Source: Lachnospiraceae bacterium | GTDB taxonomy: Bacteria; Bacillota; Clostridia; Lachnospirales; Lachnospiraceae | Assembly: GCA_029008875.1 (NCBI GenBank) | Contig: JAQXJP010000010.1 | Location: 1 to 64,000 of the forward strand | Reading direction: 5' to 3' | DNA length: 64,000 nt | Part shown: one piece after another, positions 34,560 through 45,600 of the stretch | Numbering within the stretch: position 1 is the first letter of the stretch | Layout of the letters: every line of letters starts with the position of its first letter | The notes under the pieces: generated by a model | The model's database searches: none | What the model was told of the DNA's origin: nothing | The model's input: only the letters and a program-made list of their open reading frames with translations | Program-made: the position numbers and the translations under genes

Positions 34560-34775
34560 TCATTCTATAGTTTTATCGTACTCCAGGATATCTCCGGGCT
34601 GGCAGTCCAGTGCCTCACAGATTGCCTCCAGCGTAGAAAAGCGAATCGCGCTGATTTTCCCTGTTTTCATCTTCGACAAATTCACATTGCTCACTCCGAC
34701 TTTATCTGACAGATCCTTCAAGGACATCTTGCGGTCTGCCATCACCCGATCCAAACGAAGAATAATTTTTCCCAT
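34560..34775 (-). CDS. Small Cro/CI-type (XRE) regulator
   Basis: 71 residues, essentially a single helix-turn-helix domain (MSLKDLSDKVGVSNVNLSKMKTG). This compact YozG-like type is regularly found next to DUF2975 membrane proteins, as here (11 bp gap). AAGGAG precedes the start. It probably controls its own operon; a palindrome upstream at 35609 is one candidate site. Confidence 0.85.
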   Translation of the reverse strand: MGKIILRLDRVMADRKMSLKDLSDKVGVSNVNLSKMKTGKISAIRFSTLEAICEALDCQPGDILEYDKTIE

Positions 34776-34786
34776 AAGTTGCTCCT

Positions 34787-35500
34787 TTACAATGTCTCAT
34801 CGGATTCCTGCTGCAATACCGCACCGTACTTGAAAATGTAGGTCAGTGCCAAAATCACCAGCACAATAATCAACATGCTCAAATCAATCGACACATTCAT
34901 GCCGAAATTCCCCGCCATCAGGGAGGAAATCAATGAGTTGGTGATGCTGCTCAATATTACCCAAGGAATCAAAGAGAAGGCGAAATTGCGCATCTTCACG
35001 ATAACATTCTCATCGAAGGGGGAATCGCACCGCTCGATTGCCTTGCACAAAAATCCAGCAAAAAACAGGGATACCATGGTCATGGTCAGGGACAACAATG
35101 CGCAGATCAGAACGTATACCAAATCATGCAGGCTCACTTTTTGAATTGTCTCCCCGTTTGTGGAAATGGTCAGAACATCGTCCTCCACGGAAAACTGATC
35201 AAAGGTGACCTTGCCACCATTGGTGCTGATGGTCATGTTTCCGCTCTCCGCAATTTTTCCGGAATTGATCAACTCCACATCCTCCTCGGAAAAATGTTGA
35301 CCGATTGCTGCCAGATTAATCTCTGCCACTCCCTGGATCCCCATTTGAAACTGTACAAAATCCTTGGGCATACATGCCATAGAAAAAGTGCCAAGCAACG
35401 TTCCCGCCAATGCTATTCCGCATAGAATCTTGGCGATCAGGGTAATTATCCTTCCCGCCTTTCCCATTTTATTAATTTTTACAATCGCTTCTGTTTTCAT
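34787..35500 (-). CDS. DUF2975-type membrane protein
   Basis: 237 residues with four hydrophobic segments (about 20-45, 125-150, 170-190 and 205-225) and a polar loop of ~75 residues between the first two. The layout and the partner XRE gene fit the DUF2975 family; function is unknown, perhaps signal input to the regulator. GGAGG lies 8 bases before the second ATG (35500), which is preferred over 35515. Confidence 0.7.
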   Translation of the reverse strand: MKTEAIVKINKMGKAGRIITLIAKILCGIALAGTLLGTFSMACMPKDFVQFQMGIQGVAEINLAAIGQHFSEEDVELINSGKIAESGNMTISTNGGKVTFDQFSVEDDVLTISTNGETIQKVSLHDLVYVLICALLSLTMTMVSLFFAGFLCKAIERCDSPFDENVIVKMRNFAFSLIPWVILSSITNSLISSLMAGNFGMNVSIDLSMLIIVLVILALTYIFKYGAVLQQESDETL

Positions 35501-35608
35501 ACTTTCATCCTCCATGAAAAAATTGATGTGTATCTCCTGTCGCGCGACATATTTGAAAAAAGATAATTAATTATCGTTTATCGATAATCTCATTATACAC
35601 GCCAAATT

Positions 35609-35640
35609 ATGTTTGTCAACAACTTTTTAACGACAAACAT
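35609..35640. promoter_or_regulatory. Inverted repeat between divergent XRE units
   Basis: ATGTTTGTC (35609-35617) and GACAAACAT (35632-35640) are perfect inverted repeats, 14 bp apart, in the A/T-rich divergent region of the DUF2975/XRE operon and the XRE membrane protein gene. Nearby, ATTATCG/CGATAAT-type inverted repeats lie at 35566-35590. Either could be an operator for one of the two XRE proteins. Confidence 0.45.
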
Positions 35641-35719
35641 TAATTTCTCGTTATAGTGGATTGCTAATTTTTTTTGAAACTGATACGATGAAAGCACCAA
35701 AGAGAAGGATGGGGTGCTT

Positions 35720-36580
35720 ATGGATAAGAAGAAAACAGGTAATCTGATTAAAGAAGCTAGAACAAAGAAAAAATATACGCAAAGTGAATTAGGTGATTTG
35801 CTCGGGGTAAGTAATAAAGCTGTTTCAAGATGGGAAAAAGGAGAAACCTTTCCTGATGCTGGCATTTTGGAAAATTTAGCGGCTGTACTGGATGTTCGTA
35901 TCCAAGATATTGTCACAGGGGGCGCAGAAGTGAATAATGATGGTGCCAAATTACTGCAAAACGAAACGCAACGAAACTTGATAAGAAACAGTTTGTTGAT
36001 TGCAGTTATTCTCTGTTGTTTTATTTCGGGATGTTCCGCATTGAGTAATAAATGTATGTTTGATTCACCCCCTGTTTATATTATTTTCATGGTTTTTTCA
36101 TTTGCTTTGACATTGGTTGGTTGCGCTCTACAAAATGATACCGATAAAAAAAAGAGTAATAAGTTTTGTAGGTGTACAAAGATAGTTGCATTGATTTCAT
36201 TTCTGTGGATCATCTTATTAACTTGGTGTGTATTTATCATGTTTATCAATGGTCATATTCCTTTTGGAATGGAATTATCATCTATAGGCCCATTCATTAA
36301 TTGGCAGTTGATAGGTTTGTTTACGCTAAATCTGGCGATGAATGTTTTGGAAATATTCAGGTATAAAAGATGCGATGAAGCAATTCACCGGGGATGGTTT
36401 ATTTCGATTGCAACAATGTATTTGACAGTTTTATATGGTGATTTATTACACAGAATGATTTCCATTCAGGGGGCAATGGAAAGTCTTATATTTAGAACAG
36501 TTATAGTAGTGATTGTTACAGGGATATCTTTGGTAGTGGCAAAGATAATAAAGGATAGAGAATTAACAAAAAGTATATAA
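35720..36580 (+). CDS. XRE-type regulator with membrane domain
   Basis: 286 residues. An N-terminal Cro/CI helix-turn-helix (IKEARTKKKYTQSELGDLLGVSNKAVSRWEKGETFPD) is followed by about six hydrophobic segments from residue 95 on, so it is a membrane-bound regulator. Such proteins are common beside transport and cell-envelope genes in Firmicutes. The DNA is markedly more A/T-rich than its neighbours, which suggests it was acquired. The start is either ATG 35720 or GTG 35714; 35720 is preferred because GGATGGGG lies just upstream. It faces the DUF2975 operon. Confidence 0.75.
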   Translation: MDKKKTGNLIKEARTKKKYTQSELGDLLGVSNKAVSRWEKGETFPDAGILENLAAVLDVRIQDIVTGGAEVNNDGAKLLQNETQRNLIRNSLLIAVILCCFISGCSALSNKCMFDSPPVYIIFMVFSFALTLVGCALQNDTDKKKSNKFCRCTKIVALISFLWIILLTWCVFIMFINGHIPFGMELSSIGPFINWQLIGLFTLNLAMNVLEIFRYKRCDEAIHRGWFISIATMYLTVLYGDLLHRMISIQGAMESLIFRTVIVVIVTGISLVVAKIIKDRELTKSI

Positions 36581-36581
36581 C

Positions 36582-36622
36582 AAAAAGGGGGCCGGCATCT
36601 CTGCCGAACCCCCTTTTGCTTT
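36582..36622. terminator. Bidirectional terminator between XRE gene and giant surface protein gene
   Basis: AAAAAGGGGG and CCCCCTTTT pair, extended inside by GGCA/TGCC around TCTC, with T runs on both strands. Confidence 0.88.
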
Positions 36623-36661
36623 TACGATTTCATTGCAAACATAAACGCCTGCTCGAATTAT

Positions 36662-39600
36662 TTAGAATGCGCTCCGTCTGCGCTTTCTGGATGTGTAGAT
36701 AAAGAATGCTGCCGCAAAAAGTATCAACATAATCGCCAGACAGATTCCCACGATTACTCCCGGATGGATTCCCTCGCCGGGATTCAGTTCGGAGATATCT
36801 ACCCCCGATACATCCTCATCGGTGTAGAGGATCGCGTAGGTGGAGAACCGATCTGTCCTAATGGTAATGGTCGTTGCATCATCATCCAAATCTTCCAAGA
36901 TGGTGCAGGTTCCTTCATGATTTCTCATAATGAAGAAGGTTCGATTCTCATGATACAGATTTTCAGGAACATCCAGTACCATTTCCAGTTCTTCATTCAA
37001 TTCATGCAACTGCTCCCATTCTCCATCTCCCACTCGGCTTTCCACGATAATTTCCACGTAGCAACCAAACTCCAAGCCGTCTAAGGACTGTTCATATGTC
37101 TGGAACTGTTTTTGCATGACATTCTTATCGTCTTCCGCCACATCCTCGGTTACTCTGGCAATATAGCTTCGAACCTCCGCTGTTTTACCCGCTTGAATCT
37201 CTTCGATTTGTTCCGGAGTAAAGCAAGCAGTGAGGATATCCTGCAGATTGCCTGAGATTCTTCCGCCTTCGGATGTGGCATGGATATAGATTTCACCTTC
37301 GGAGAGCTGTACCTGTACATTTCCGGTTATGGTAATATCCGCAGCCTCTTCCACAGTCTCGATTTGTACTATCTGTGCCTCCTGTGCATCGGTTTCATTT
37401 CCGGATTCGTCCTCGGTTTCATTACTGTTGTCATCCGGTTCCGTCGCTGTTTCCGGCTCCTTCTGGGTTCCGGTGGAAGGCTTTTTGCCTGTAGTTTCGG
37501 CCGGAGTCTCCTCTACCTCTTCCGTCGGCGGAATGACCTCCGGCGTTGTATCGGAATCACTGCTTGAACTGTCGGACTGTGGCGGTGTAGGCTTCGGAAG
37601 GTTCAGGCTTGCGCCAAATCCAACCAGATTTCCTTCCTCATCCAAAACCGGCGTCAAAACCGTATAACCGCTTGCAGAAAGTTTGGTGATATAGTTTTCC
37701 TCCTCGTCCTGGGTTGTCTTATCCAGAACAATCGAGGTGCCTTTTCCACTTGGTGTAATCTTGGTGGTACTCTGTGTCGTGGTCTGGTTATTCATGGTAA
37801 GTGGCTCATTCACCACCAATCCGTTGCTTCCGGTTCCCATCGCCACAGAAAGCTTTGTGCCCTCCTTGATATCAAGCACATCACCGTCCGCTGCTTTCAT
37901 CATCTCGTAGCCGGCATCTTCTGATCCGGAACTCTGCACGGTATTGCCGTCGATGGTCATGGTCTTGGCGCCTTCCACAATCAGGGAACTGTTGGCACTT
38001 GCATTGCCATTGTCCACCAGTGTGATATCATTCGGAGCATTTACCACAAATTTTGTTTCGGCGTTGCCGGTCTTGTAGGTTTCGCTACCGATCTGTACTT
38101 CCGCGTTGGGATTCGTCACCCCAATGATTGGATTGCCGTTTTCATTTCCGATTAAGGTCATTCCACCTTCCGGAGCCGTGTAAACGGTGTCTCCCACCTT
38201 TACGGATTCTCCCGCTCCCAGATCATAACTGTAGTTTTCCTTATTGAAGCTGGAAGGATCAATGGAAGGCACACTGGCACTCTCCTCCGGCACAATGGTG
38301 CTTGTCACCAATTTTCCGGATTGTCCATTCACCGTAAGTGTTCCGTTCTGCTCTGCGGTGTATACAATTCCTCCAACCGTAATCTGCTCGCCTGCCTTCA
38401 ATGTAATTGACAAGTTTCCGGTTTCATCAATGGTAACCTGTTTGTCCTCTGTCACATCTGCAGGAACTTTGATTTCCACGCCCTTTCCTGTGGACTTATC
38501 GCCGATTGTCACATTGCCGCCTGCGGGTACAGTAACCTTGGGTTTTGCAGTCCCCGCCGCCTTTTCTACATCGATTGGCAGATTTCCGTTGGTAGAGATG
38601 GTAACACCACCCGTTGTCCCCGTCGGGAAGGTGAGATTTCCGTTAGCCAGTTCCATATTGATTCCGTCATTGGCCGTTTCTGAGTCAACCGTCACCTCTC
38701 CGGTATCGGCATTTACGGAAAGCTTATAGGTACCTTCGCTATCCTTGTTGGTATAGGTTCCGGTTCCGATTTTTAAGGTATCTCCGCAAGTGGCCTCGAT
38801 TGCGCCGTCCTCGGAAACCGTAATGCTGCTTCCGGTCTTCACTTCCAAAACGCCACCGCTCTCCTGCAAAAGGTTCACGCCGCAATTCTCCTGCGTAATC
38901 ACGGTTCCTTTTGTGAGGATGGGTCTTCCGATGTGGTCGATGGTCAATGTGAAGGACTTATCGGCCGGAGTCTTGTAGGTAACGCCGTCAATGGTAACCT
39001 CTTTTCCGGCTTCCACAGACACAGCCACGCCTTTTTCCGTCACCTTCATGGAGACGCCCTCTCCTCCGGCCACTTCTATCTCTTTTTGGCCTGCCTGAAA
39101 ACCAATGGAACTGTCCGGTCCAAGTTTGATACTTCCGTCTGTCTCAACGGTATAAGTTGCTTTGTCAGTACCCGGATTCTTAAAGGTCACTGCAGAGCCC
39201 GGAGCTCCCGGGACGGACAAGTCAAACTGTCCTTTCGCACTTACCTCAAAATCCGTTGTACCATTGTCTTTTACTTTTACAGAAACAGTTGACCCTGCCG
39301 CCCCGGAATTGGTTACGCAGACGCCATTTACATTGATGCCTTCCTTCGGTGTTTTTCCGCCGTCTAATGCTACTGCTCCCTTTTTCAACGTACTGCCGGT
39401 CTCTGTCATATTGATGAGTGTATTGTCCTCAGTTGTTGTGTATTCCATACCATTGATAACAACCTTATCGCCGGTCTCTGACAGAGTCACATCTGCGCTT
39501 CCATCCGTTTTCGGTTTTACAGAGACGCTCTCGTTCGGTGCTCCTGCCGGAACGCCAATGCTATTATGTGCCTGTTTCTTTGTAGCGCCTTCTCCTGTTC

Positions 39601-42600
39601 CCACAGTCACTTCACTATCGATGTCCACAGCACCATTTTGGGGCACGGTAATGGTTCCGTCGCTTGCCACGGTAGGAGCCTCTGTACCTTTGCTGGTAAT
39701 GGTAGCTTTTTCTTCTTCGTCAAAAAGCTCCGACTCTTCCCCATGTTCTATGGTATTGAAAATGACATCGATTGCACTGTTCTTATCCAGTTTTACAGCC
39801 CCGCTTGTCAAAGTGGGAATTCCGGTCTCCGGGTCGTACGCCAGACCTGTATCATCCGCTACTGCGGTGTAACTGCTCTTTTTGCCGTTTCTGTCTATCT
39901 CTATGATTTCGTCCTGTGAAAGTTCCACGTTGCCATCCGCATCCACGGTAGCGGAACCCTGCTTGCCGGTGATCACATCTCCACCCGCCAGGCCAAGCTT
40001 CTGTCCTTCCGGAATTTCCGTCTTTCCGCTTTCCAATATCGGAGTTCCGTCTGTGCCTACGGCAATCACAAGTTCCTCGCCGGGTTGGCGTCCACTCTCC
40101 CCGCCTTCTGTGGTGGGTCGGCCCTTGTTGACATACAGGGCGCCGTTAATCTCAATGCTACCGCCTTCGGGCGCTGTAATCTCCACGCCGTTTTCAGATG
40201 GGCAGATTGTTGCTCCACCCGCGCCGGAGCCGATGGTTGTCTGGGAATTGCCCTGCTTGAAGGTCACATCGGAATTTTCCGGAATCATCAGACTTCCGCT
40301 ATTGTCCAACTTGTAGTCGGTGGTTTCTGCCCCCGGATTGGAAAAAGTCATACTTGCCCCGGAGGTCTGATCTGTCATGGTAAATCCACCATTTTTCGGC
40401 ACTGTTACTTTTGTATTTCCGTCTTCCCCAATCGCAACTTCACAGGGATTGGAACCGGAATTCTTCACTTCTGTTCCGTTTACATTCACCTTGTCGGAGG
40501 GATTAAGATTGACTCCACCATCCATTAACTCTACGCCATCGGCACCCGGTGCCAAAACGGTATCGTCGGTGGATGCTTTGTACTCTTTTCCGTCAATGAT
40601 TACCTTATCATCTGCTTTTTGTACCGTGATGGTTCCCTCGGTGGGATCAATGATGACATTGCCCTGATTGCTTTCCGGAACCTCCACGCCGACTTTGTTG
40701 CCAAGGAAATCCACGGAAACCTCCTGCCCTTTGGGCACACTCATATCGGAATTCAGAGAGACTCCCTGATCGGACACACTAAAGTCTGCCTTCGTATCTC
40801 CCGGATTGGTAAAGGAAACCGGATCTTTTCCTTCCTCCTGATAAGTGAAGGACTTGCCGCCACCCACGCTGACTTCGGTATCTTTTCCCTCCGTCATGGC
40901 GAGCTTGATTGGCTCATCCCCGGTGTTGGTAAAGGTGACTCCATTAGAGTCGGTTACCGACTGTCCCGGTTTCAGCTCCACACCACCATCGGACACCGTT
41001 ACCTTCGGTGTTCCGTCCTTAGAAGTGGAAATATCAAAGGTGGTATCATAATCTCCGATGGTATACTCATCATCTCCTATTTTTACCTGATTTCCGGGTT
41101 CCGCCTTCACCTCCAGGCCGCTGCCATCCTCCTTCGGTGTGATTTCTGCCGGAAGGTTGGCCGGCTCGCCCTTGGGAACAGACACCTTAAACGCATCGTC
41201 GCCCTCACCGATGGTAGCCTCGGCACCATCCGGAACGCTAATCTTATTTTCGTCGTTTACCGTCACGGACTCGTTTCCGTCCGTAGTTGTGTTGGAAACC
41301 TTCTCCCCGTTCGGAAGCGTGATTGTTCCGTCCTTCGGAACCTGAACAGAGCCCTCCTCCAACTGCACTTCAGGCTTCTGCGTAGCCCCACCTTCCGTGT
41401 CGTCGGACTCACTGGGTTTGATCACCAACTTCGTAGTGTCATCGCTTGTGGTAAAGGTCGTATCACCAACCTTGATATCATTGTTGGCCTCCTCAGACTC
41501 GATTACGACTCCGCCTTCCCCTTTGCTGATGGTTGTTTTTCCTGGGTTTGTACTGCTGGTCTCAATGGTTGTCTCCTGATTCTCACCGAGAGATACCTTT
41601 AAGTCATACTCGGTTCCGTCGCTGATAATTACCTTATCTTCGGAAGTCAGTTCTCCGGAATGAATTCCATATTCCTTTTCCCCCGGACAGGTAACATAGG
41701 TTACGGAATGATTCGGGTCCCCGTCAGGACTGATGGTAATTGCGGAGGTTGGCTCCGTTGTGGTTACGGTGGCCTTGGTTACGTCATCCCCTGCCGTTAC
41801 CGTAATGGGCTTATTGGCCGTAACCTTGGCATCATCCACATCCACAGAGACGTTGCTGTCGTCCGTCGCCGGTGTTGCGGTAATCTGGCCCTTCAACAGC
41901 TCTACGGTACCGTCCGGGGAAGCATTGATCTTAGAATTTTCATCCGCCTCAATCGTCGAACCATCATTTGCAATAATGGTAACGCCTTCTTTTAGCACCG
42001 TATTGCTTCCTGTGATTTCACTGATTGCAGAACCAACCATATAAATTTTGTCGCCGGAAGCGGTATCCGCTGCCGCGATTGCTTCCGCAAGGGTACCATA
42101 TTCCGTTCTTGTACCACTTGGTTTTACAACAATCGCTTCCGGGAGTGTGTAGGTAAATAATACACCTCCAAGGTCTAATTCAATACGACGGTCCCCCTTG
42201 CTGTAATCGATTGCTGTATCCTTAAATATCAGACTCTTTATGGTATAACTTCCAATTGTGATGGTAAGGTCAACCTCTTGAACAGAATTTTTGTCTGCTG
42301 ATAACTGCAAATCATTTAAGCTTGCTTTAATATTACCGGCTTTAAAGGTTTGAGAAGCCGTATAAGAATAAATATTATATGGTCCTGCATGCTGAACGCC
42401 TCCATTACAGCACCAATAGTACCATAAACTTCCCTCCAATGCTATTTTTCCGGGGTTACAATCATCAAATCCTTGTCCTTTTTGCTGTATGGCTACATTC
42501 CAGCCACTGGAATCATTCTGATAAGTAACCAAGGCTGAATTTTTTGGAAGACCTGCAACTGCAATTGTATTACTATCCGTAGTAGTCATAGTTCCTACAG

Positions 42601-45600
42601 ATGAGTGAATCATCAACAATTTCGTTCCATAAGACGGATAACCTGTCAATTTTTTTACACCGGCATAAAGTGTTCCCGTTGCATTCGGATCCGGATCCGG
42701 TTCCTTAAACTGTGCCGTATAGACTGCATTTCCTGTAACTGTTATTTCTCTTGTTGCACTCGTATCTCCATCGTTCCACTGGGCAAACTGATAGCCAGAT
42801 GCAGGTGTTGCTTTAATCGTAACCGTACTGCCCACTTCATATTTTCCACCTGAAGCGCCTGGAGAAGAAGCTGTTATTGCTGCCGTTCCCCTAACATTAT
42901 TAGAAGTCCCAACGGAAATACTATACTTCTTTTTCGTAAATTCTGCTGTATATTCATAATCGTTTGTCGCTGTAAAGGTATATATCAAATCAGGACTTAC
43001 AATCCTTCCAGTTTTAACATCCTTCCAGCCTGTGAACTCATATTCCTCTGCATTCGTAAGTGTTGCTTTTAACGTAACCTGTGCATTATATTTTACAGTT
43101 GTATTGATTGCCGTCGTACTTCCGGCTCCGGTTCCGATTGCAACCGTACCCGCCATCTCTTCTGTGGCTGTACTAAGTTTTACATTCTCCGGTTTTACAA
43201 CAATCGCACAGTTTGCTTTCGGTCCAACCACATAATAACTTACAGCATTTGGTTGCCACACCGCATAACTGGAATTTGCAGCACTGTAAAACTTCTCCAT
43301 GCTGATTGCATTAGAAGTAAACTGCACCGGTACAGTCATTGTAGGTGCTGTCGCAGTTTCAATTCCGATTCTGCTTCCAGTCAGCGTGTTATTTACATTG
43401 ATATAGTTGGTACTATTGTTTCCAACATAAATATCTGCTGCACGATTCGTGCTAAAATTCACGGCACCACCAATATAAAGTCTACCGGCTCCTGCATTTC
43501 GGATTCCATACGCCTTGTAGCCGGAATTTCCGGAAATGGTACCGCCGGTCATGGTAATCACACCGCTGTTATTGTAAATGCCCGCATTTTTGCTATTGAC
43601 AATGGAGCCACCGGTCATGGTGAAGCTCGTTCCCCTGCTTGTGGAGCCACCGATGTACACACCGTAATTGGCACCATCAATAGCACCGGATGTCATTTTG
43701 ATTGTTTCACTATAGCCGGAATTGCAATAGATACCATAGGAGAAGGATCCGGTTACACCTCCGCCCAGAATCTGAATTTCCGCTCCGTTTGTAGCATATA
43801 TTCCATAGGTTTCGCTTCCGCCTCTGCTTATGGCACCTCCCTTGAGGAACACCTTTGCCCATGAGCCGCTTGCATAAACGACGTAACTGCTATTCGGTGC
43901 CGAAATGGTACCGCCACCTCTTGTATCGTGGATATATACGTAACCATCCTTGACATCGATGGCAGGCTTCCCGGATGCCCCATAAATGTGATGTCCGTTC
44001 AAGTCCAGATTCAATGTCTGTCCGTTCTTTAAGTACAGTCTGTCCGAATTGGAGTAGATGCTGCGCCTACTAATCTCAATATCATCCGCCAGCTTGATGT
44101 TAACTGTTCCGGACTTGCTGTATACCGCTTTGTACAGACTGGTCCAGGAAGATACCAGCTTATAGCTTGAGAGTCTACAGGTACACGTGTAGAGGGAAAA
44201 ATGCTCCGGATTAAAGGATAAATCCTCTCCCTCCACGCTCGCATTCATGGCCTGGGCCGTTTCCATGGCATCGTCAATATAGTACACCTCCATGGTCTGC
44301 TCTGTATCAGTCTCTTCCCCTGCATCTTCCACCGTGAGTTCAGGAACTACCTGCCGGAAGGTAACCGTTACCGCATCCTGAGCACTCATTCCCTCCGGAA
44401 TCTCCGGTTGGATTTCCTTGCCCTTCTTATCCAACACCGTGATATCAAAGGTGATGGTCTTCTCCACTATGTTCTGGCTTTCCTCATCCCCGCATGCCTC
44501 ATCCAGATTATTCTGAATTGCATTCTCAATTTTCGCGATGCTGGCCTCATCTTCCACTTTCGTCACGGACAGGGTCGCGTCTTCCGGAAATACGCCCGGC
44601 GCGGCTGTCAAGGTAATGGCAATATCATCCACTGTCTCAGACAGACAAAGTGTGGTAGGCTCCATAACCTGCACCTTGATGGTCAGAGCTGCGATTCCGT
44701 CGGTATGCACCTCGTACCCGTCATAGGTTGTAGGAAGTTCCGCTGTAAAAATATATTCTCCCGGTGTCTTGCCGTCATATTCCGCACAATTCCAGGTAAG
44801 CGGAAGCTGCACGGTCTCTGTCCGCACATACTGCGGAGTTCCTGCTTCTTTGGTGCCATCTGCACCCTCAACCTCTGTAGCTTCCTCTGCCGCCTCCGGA
44901 GTCTCGGTTGCTGTGATTTCCTCGGTTGTTCCCGCGGTTGTCGCCTCATTTGTCCCGGCTTCCCCTGCTGTATCGGTTCCCGCTGCAGCATCGGAAGGTG
45001 TCGTGGTCTCCCCTGCCGTTGGAACAGTTGTCTCCGGTGCATCGGTTGTCCCGGTAGGTTCCGTCACGCCCTGTGTATCCGTATTATCCGCTGATGAAAG
45101 TACGTTCTCATCCTGGGTGGAATTCTGGCCGTCCGCCCCATCCGGCACTGCGGATTGTACAACAGGAACGTCCACTGCCTCCACCTCTGCTGCCGGAAGC
45201 TGCTCCTCCCCGGCTGCTCCTGTCTGCTCCGAAGGAAGCTGACCTGCATCGGTTCCGTCCACCGCTGTCTGCTCCGCGATTTCAGAGGATGCTTCACCCG
45301 CTTCCACTGCCTCTATACTGTAAAAATCCAAGATTGCCGTCACAGATTCCGGCAAAGGAACATCGCTCTTGTCGGTTCCATAGGACACGGTGACGGTATC
45401 CTCAACAGACTCCAGCTCCGTCAGTTCATAAAATCCCTTTTCTCTCTGCGTCATGGCAAAGGCTGTCAGGTCAATGCTCGTAATCACCAAGGCCGCTGTC
45501 ATCACCAACGCCACTGCTTTTGCAAAGCGCTCCTGCACGCGCAGTCCAATTAACGCATACAAAAACAGATTGTATACGAAAATGAATACTGCCAAAAATG

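Noticed and set aside
37280-43864. Many long antisense frames opposite the giant surface gene
   Set aside because: They follow from its biased codon use (Thr/Val/Gly-rich) and have no ribosome binding sites.
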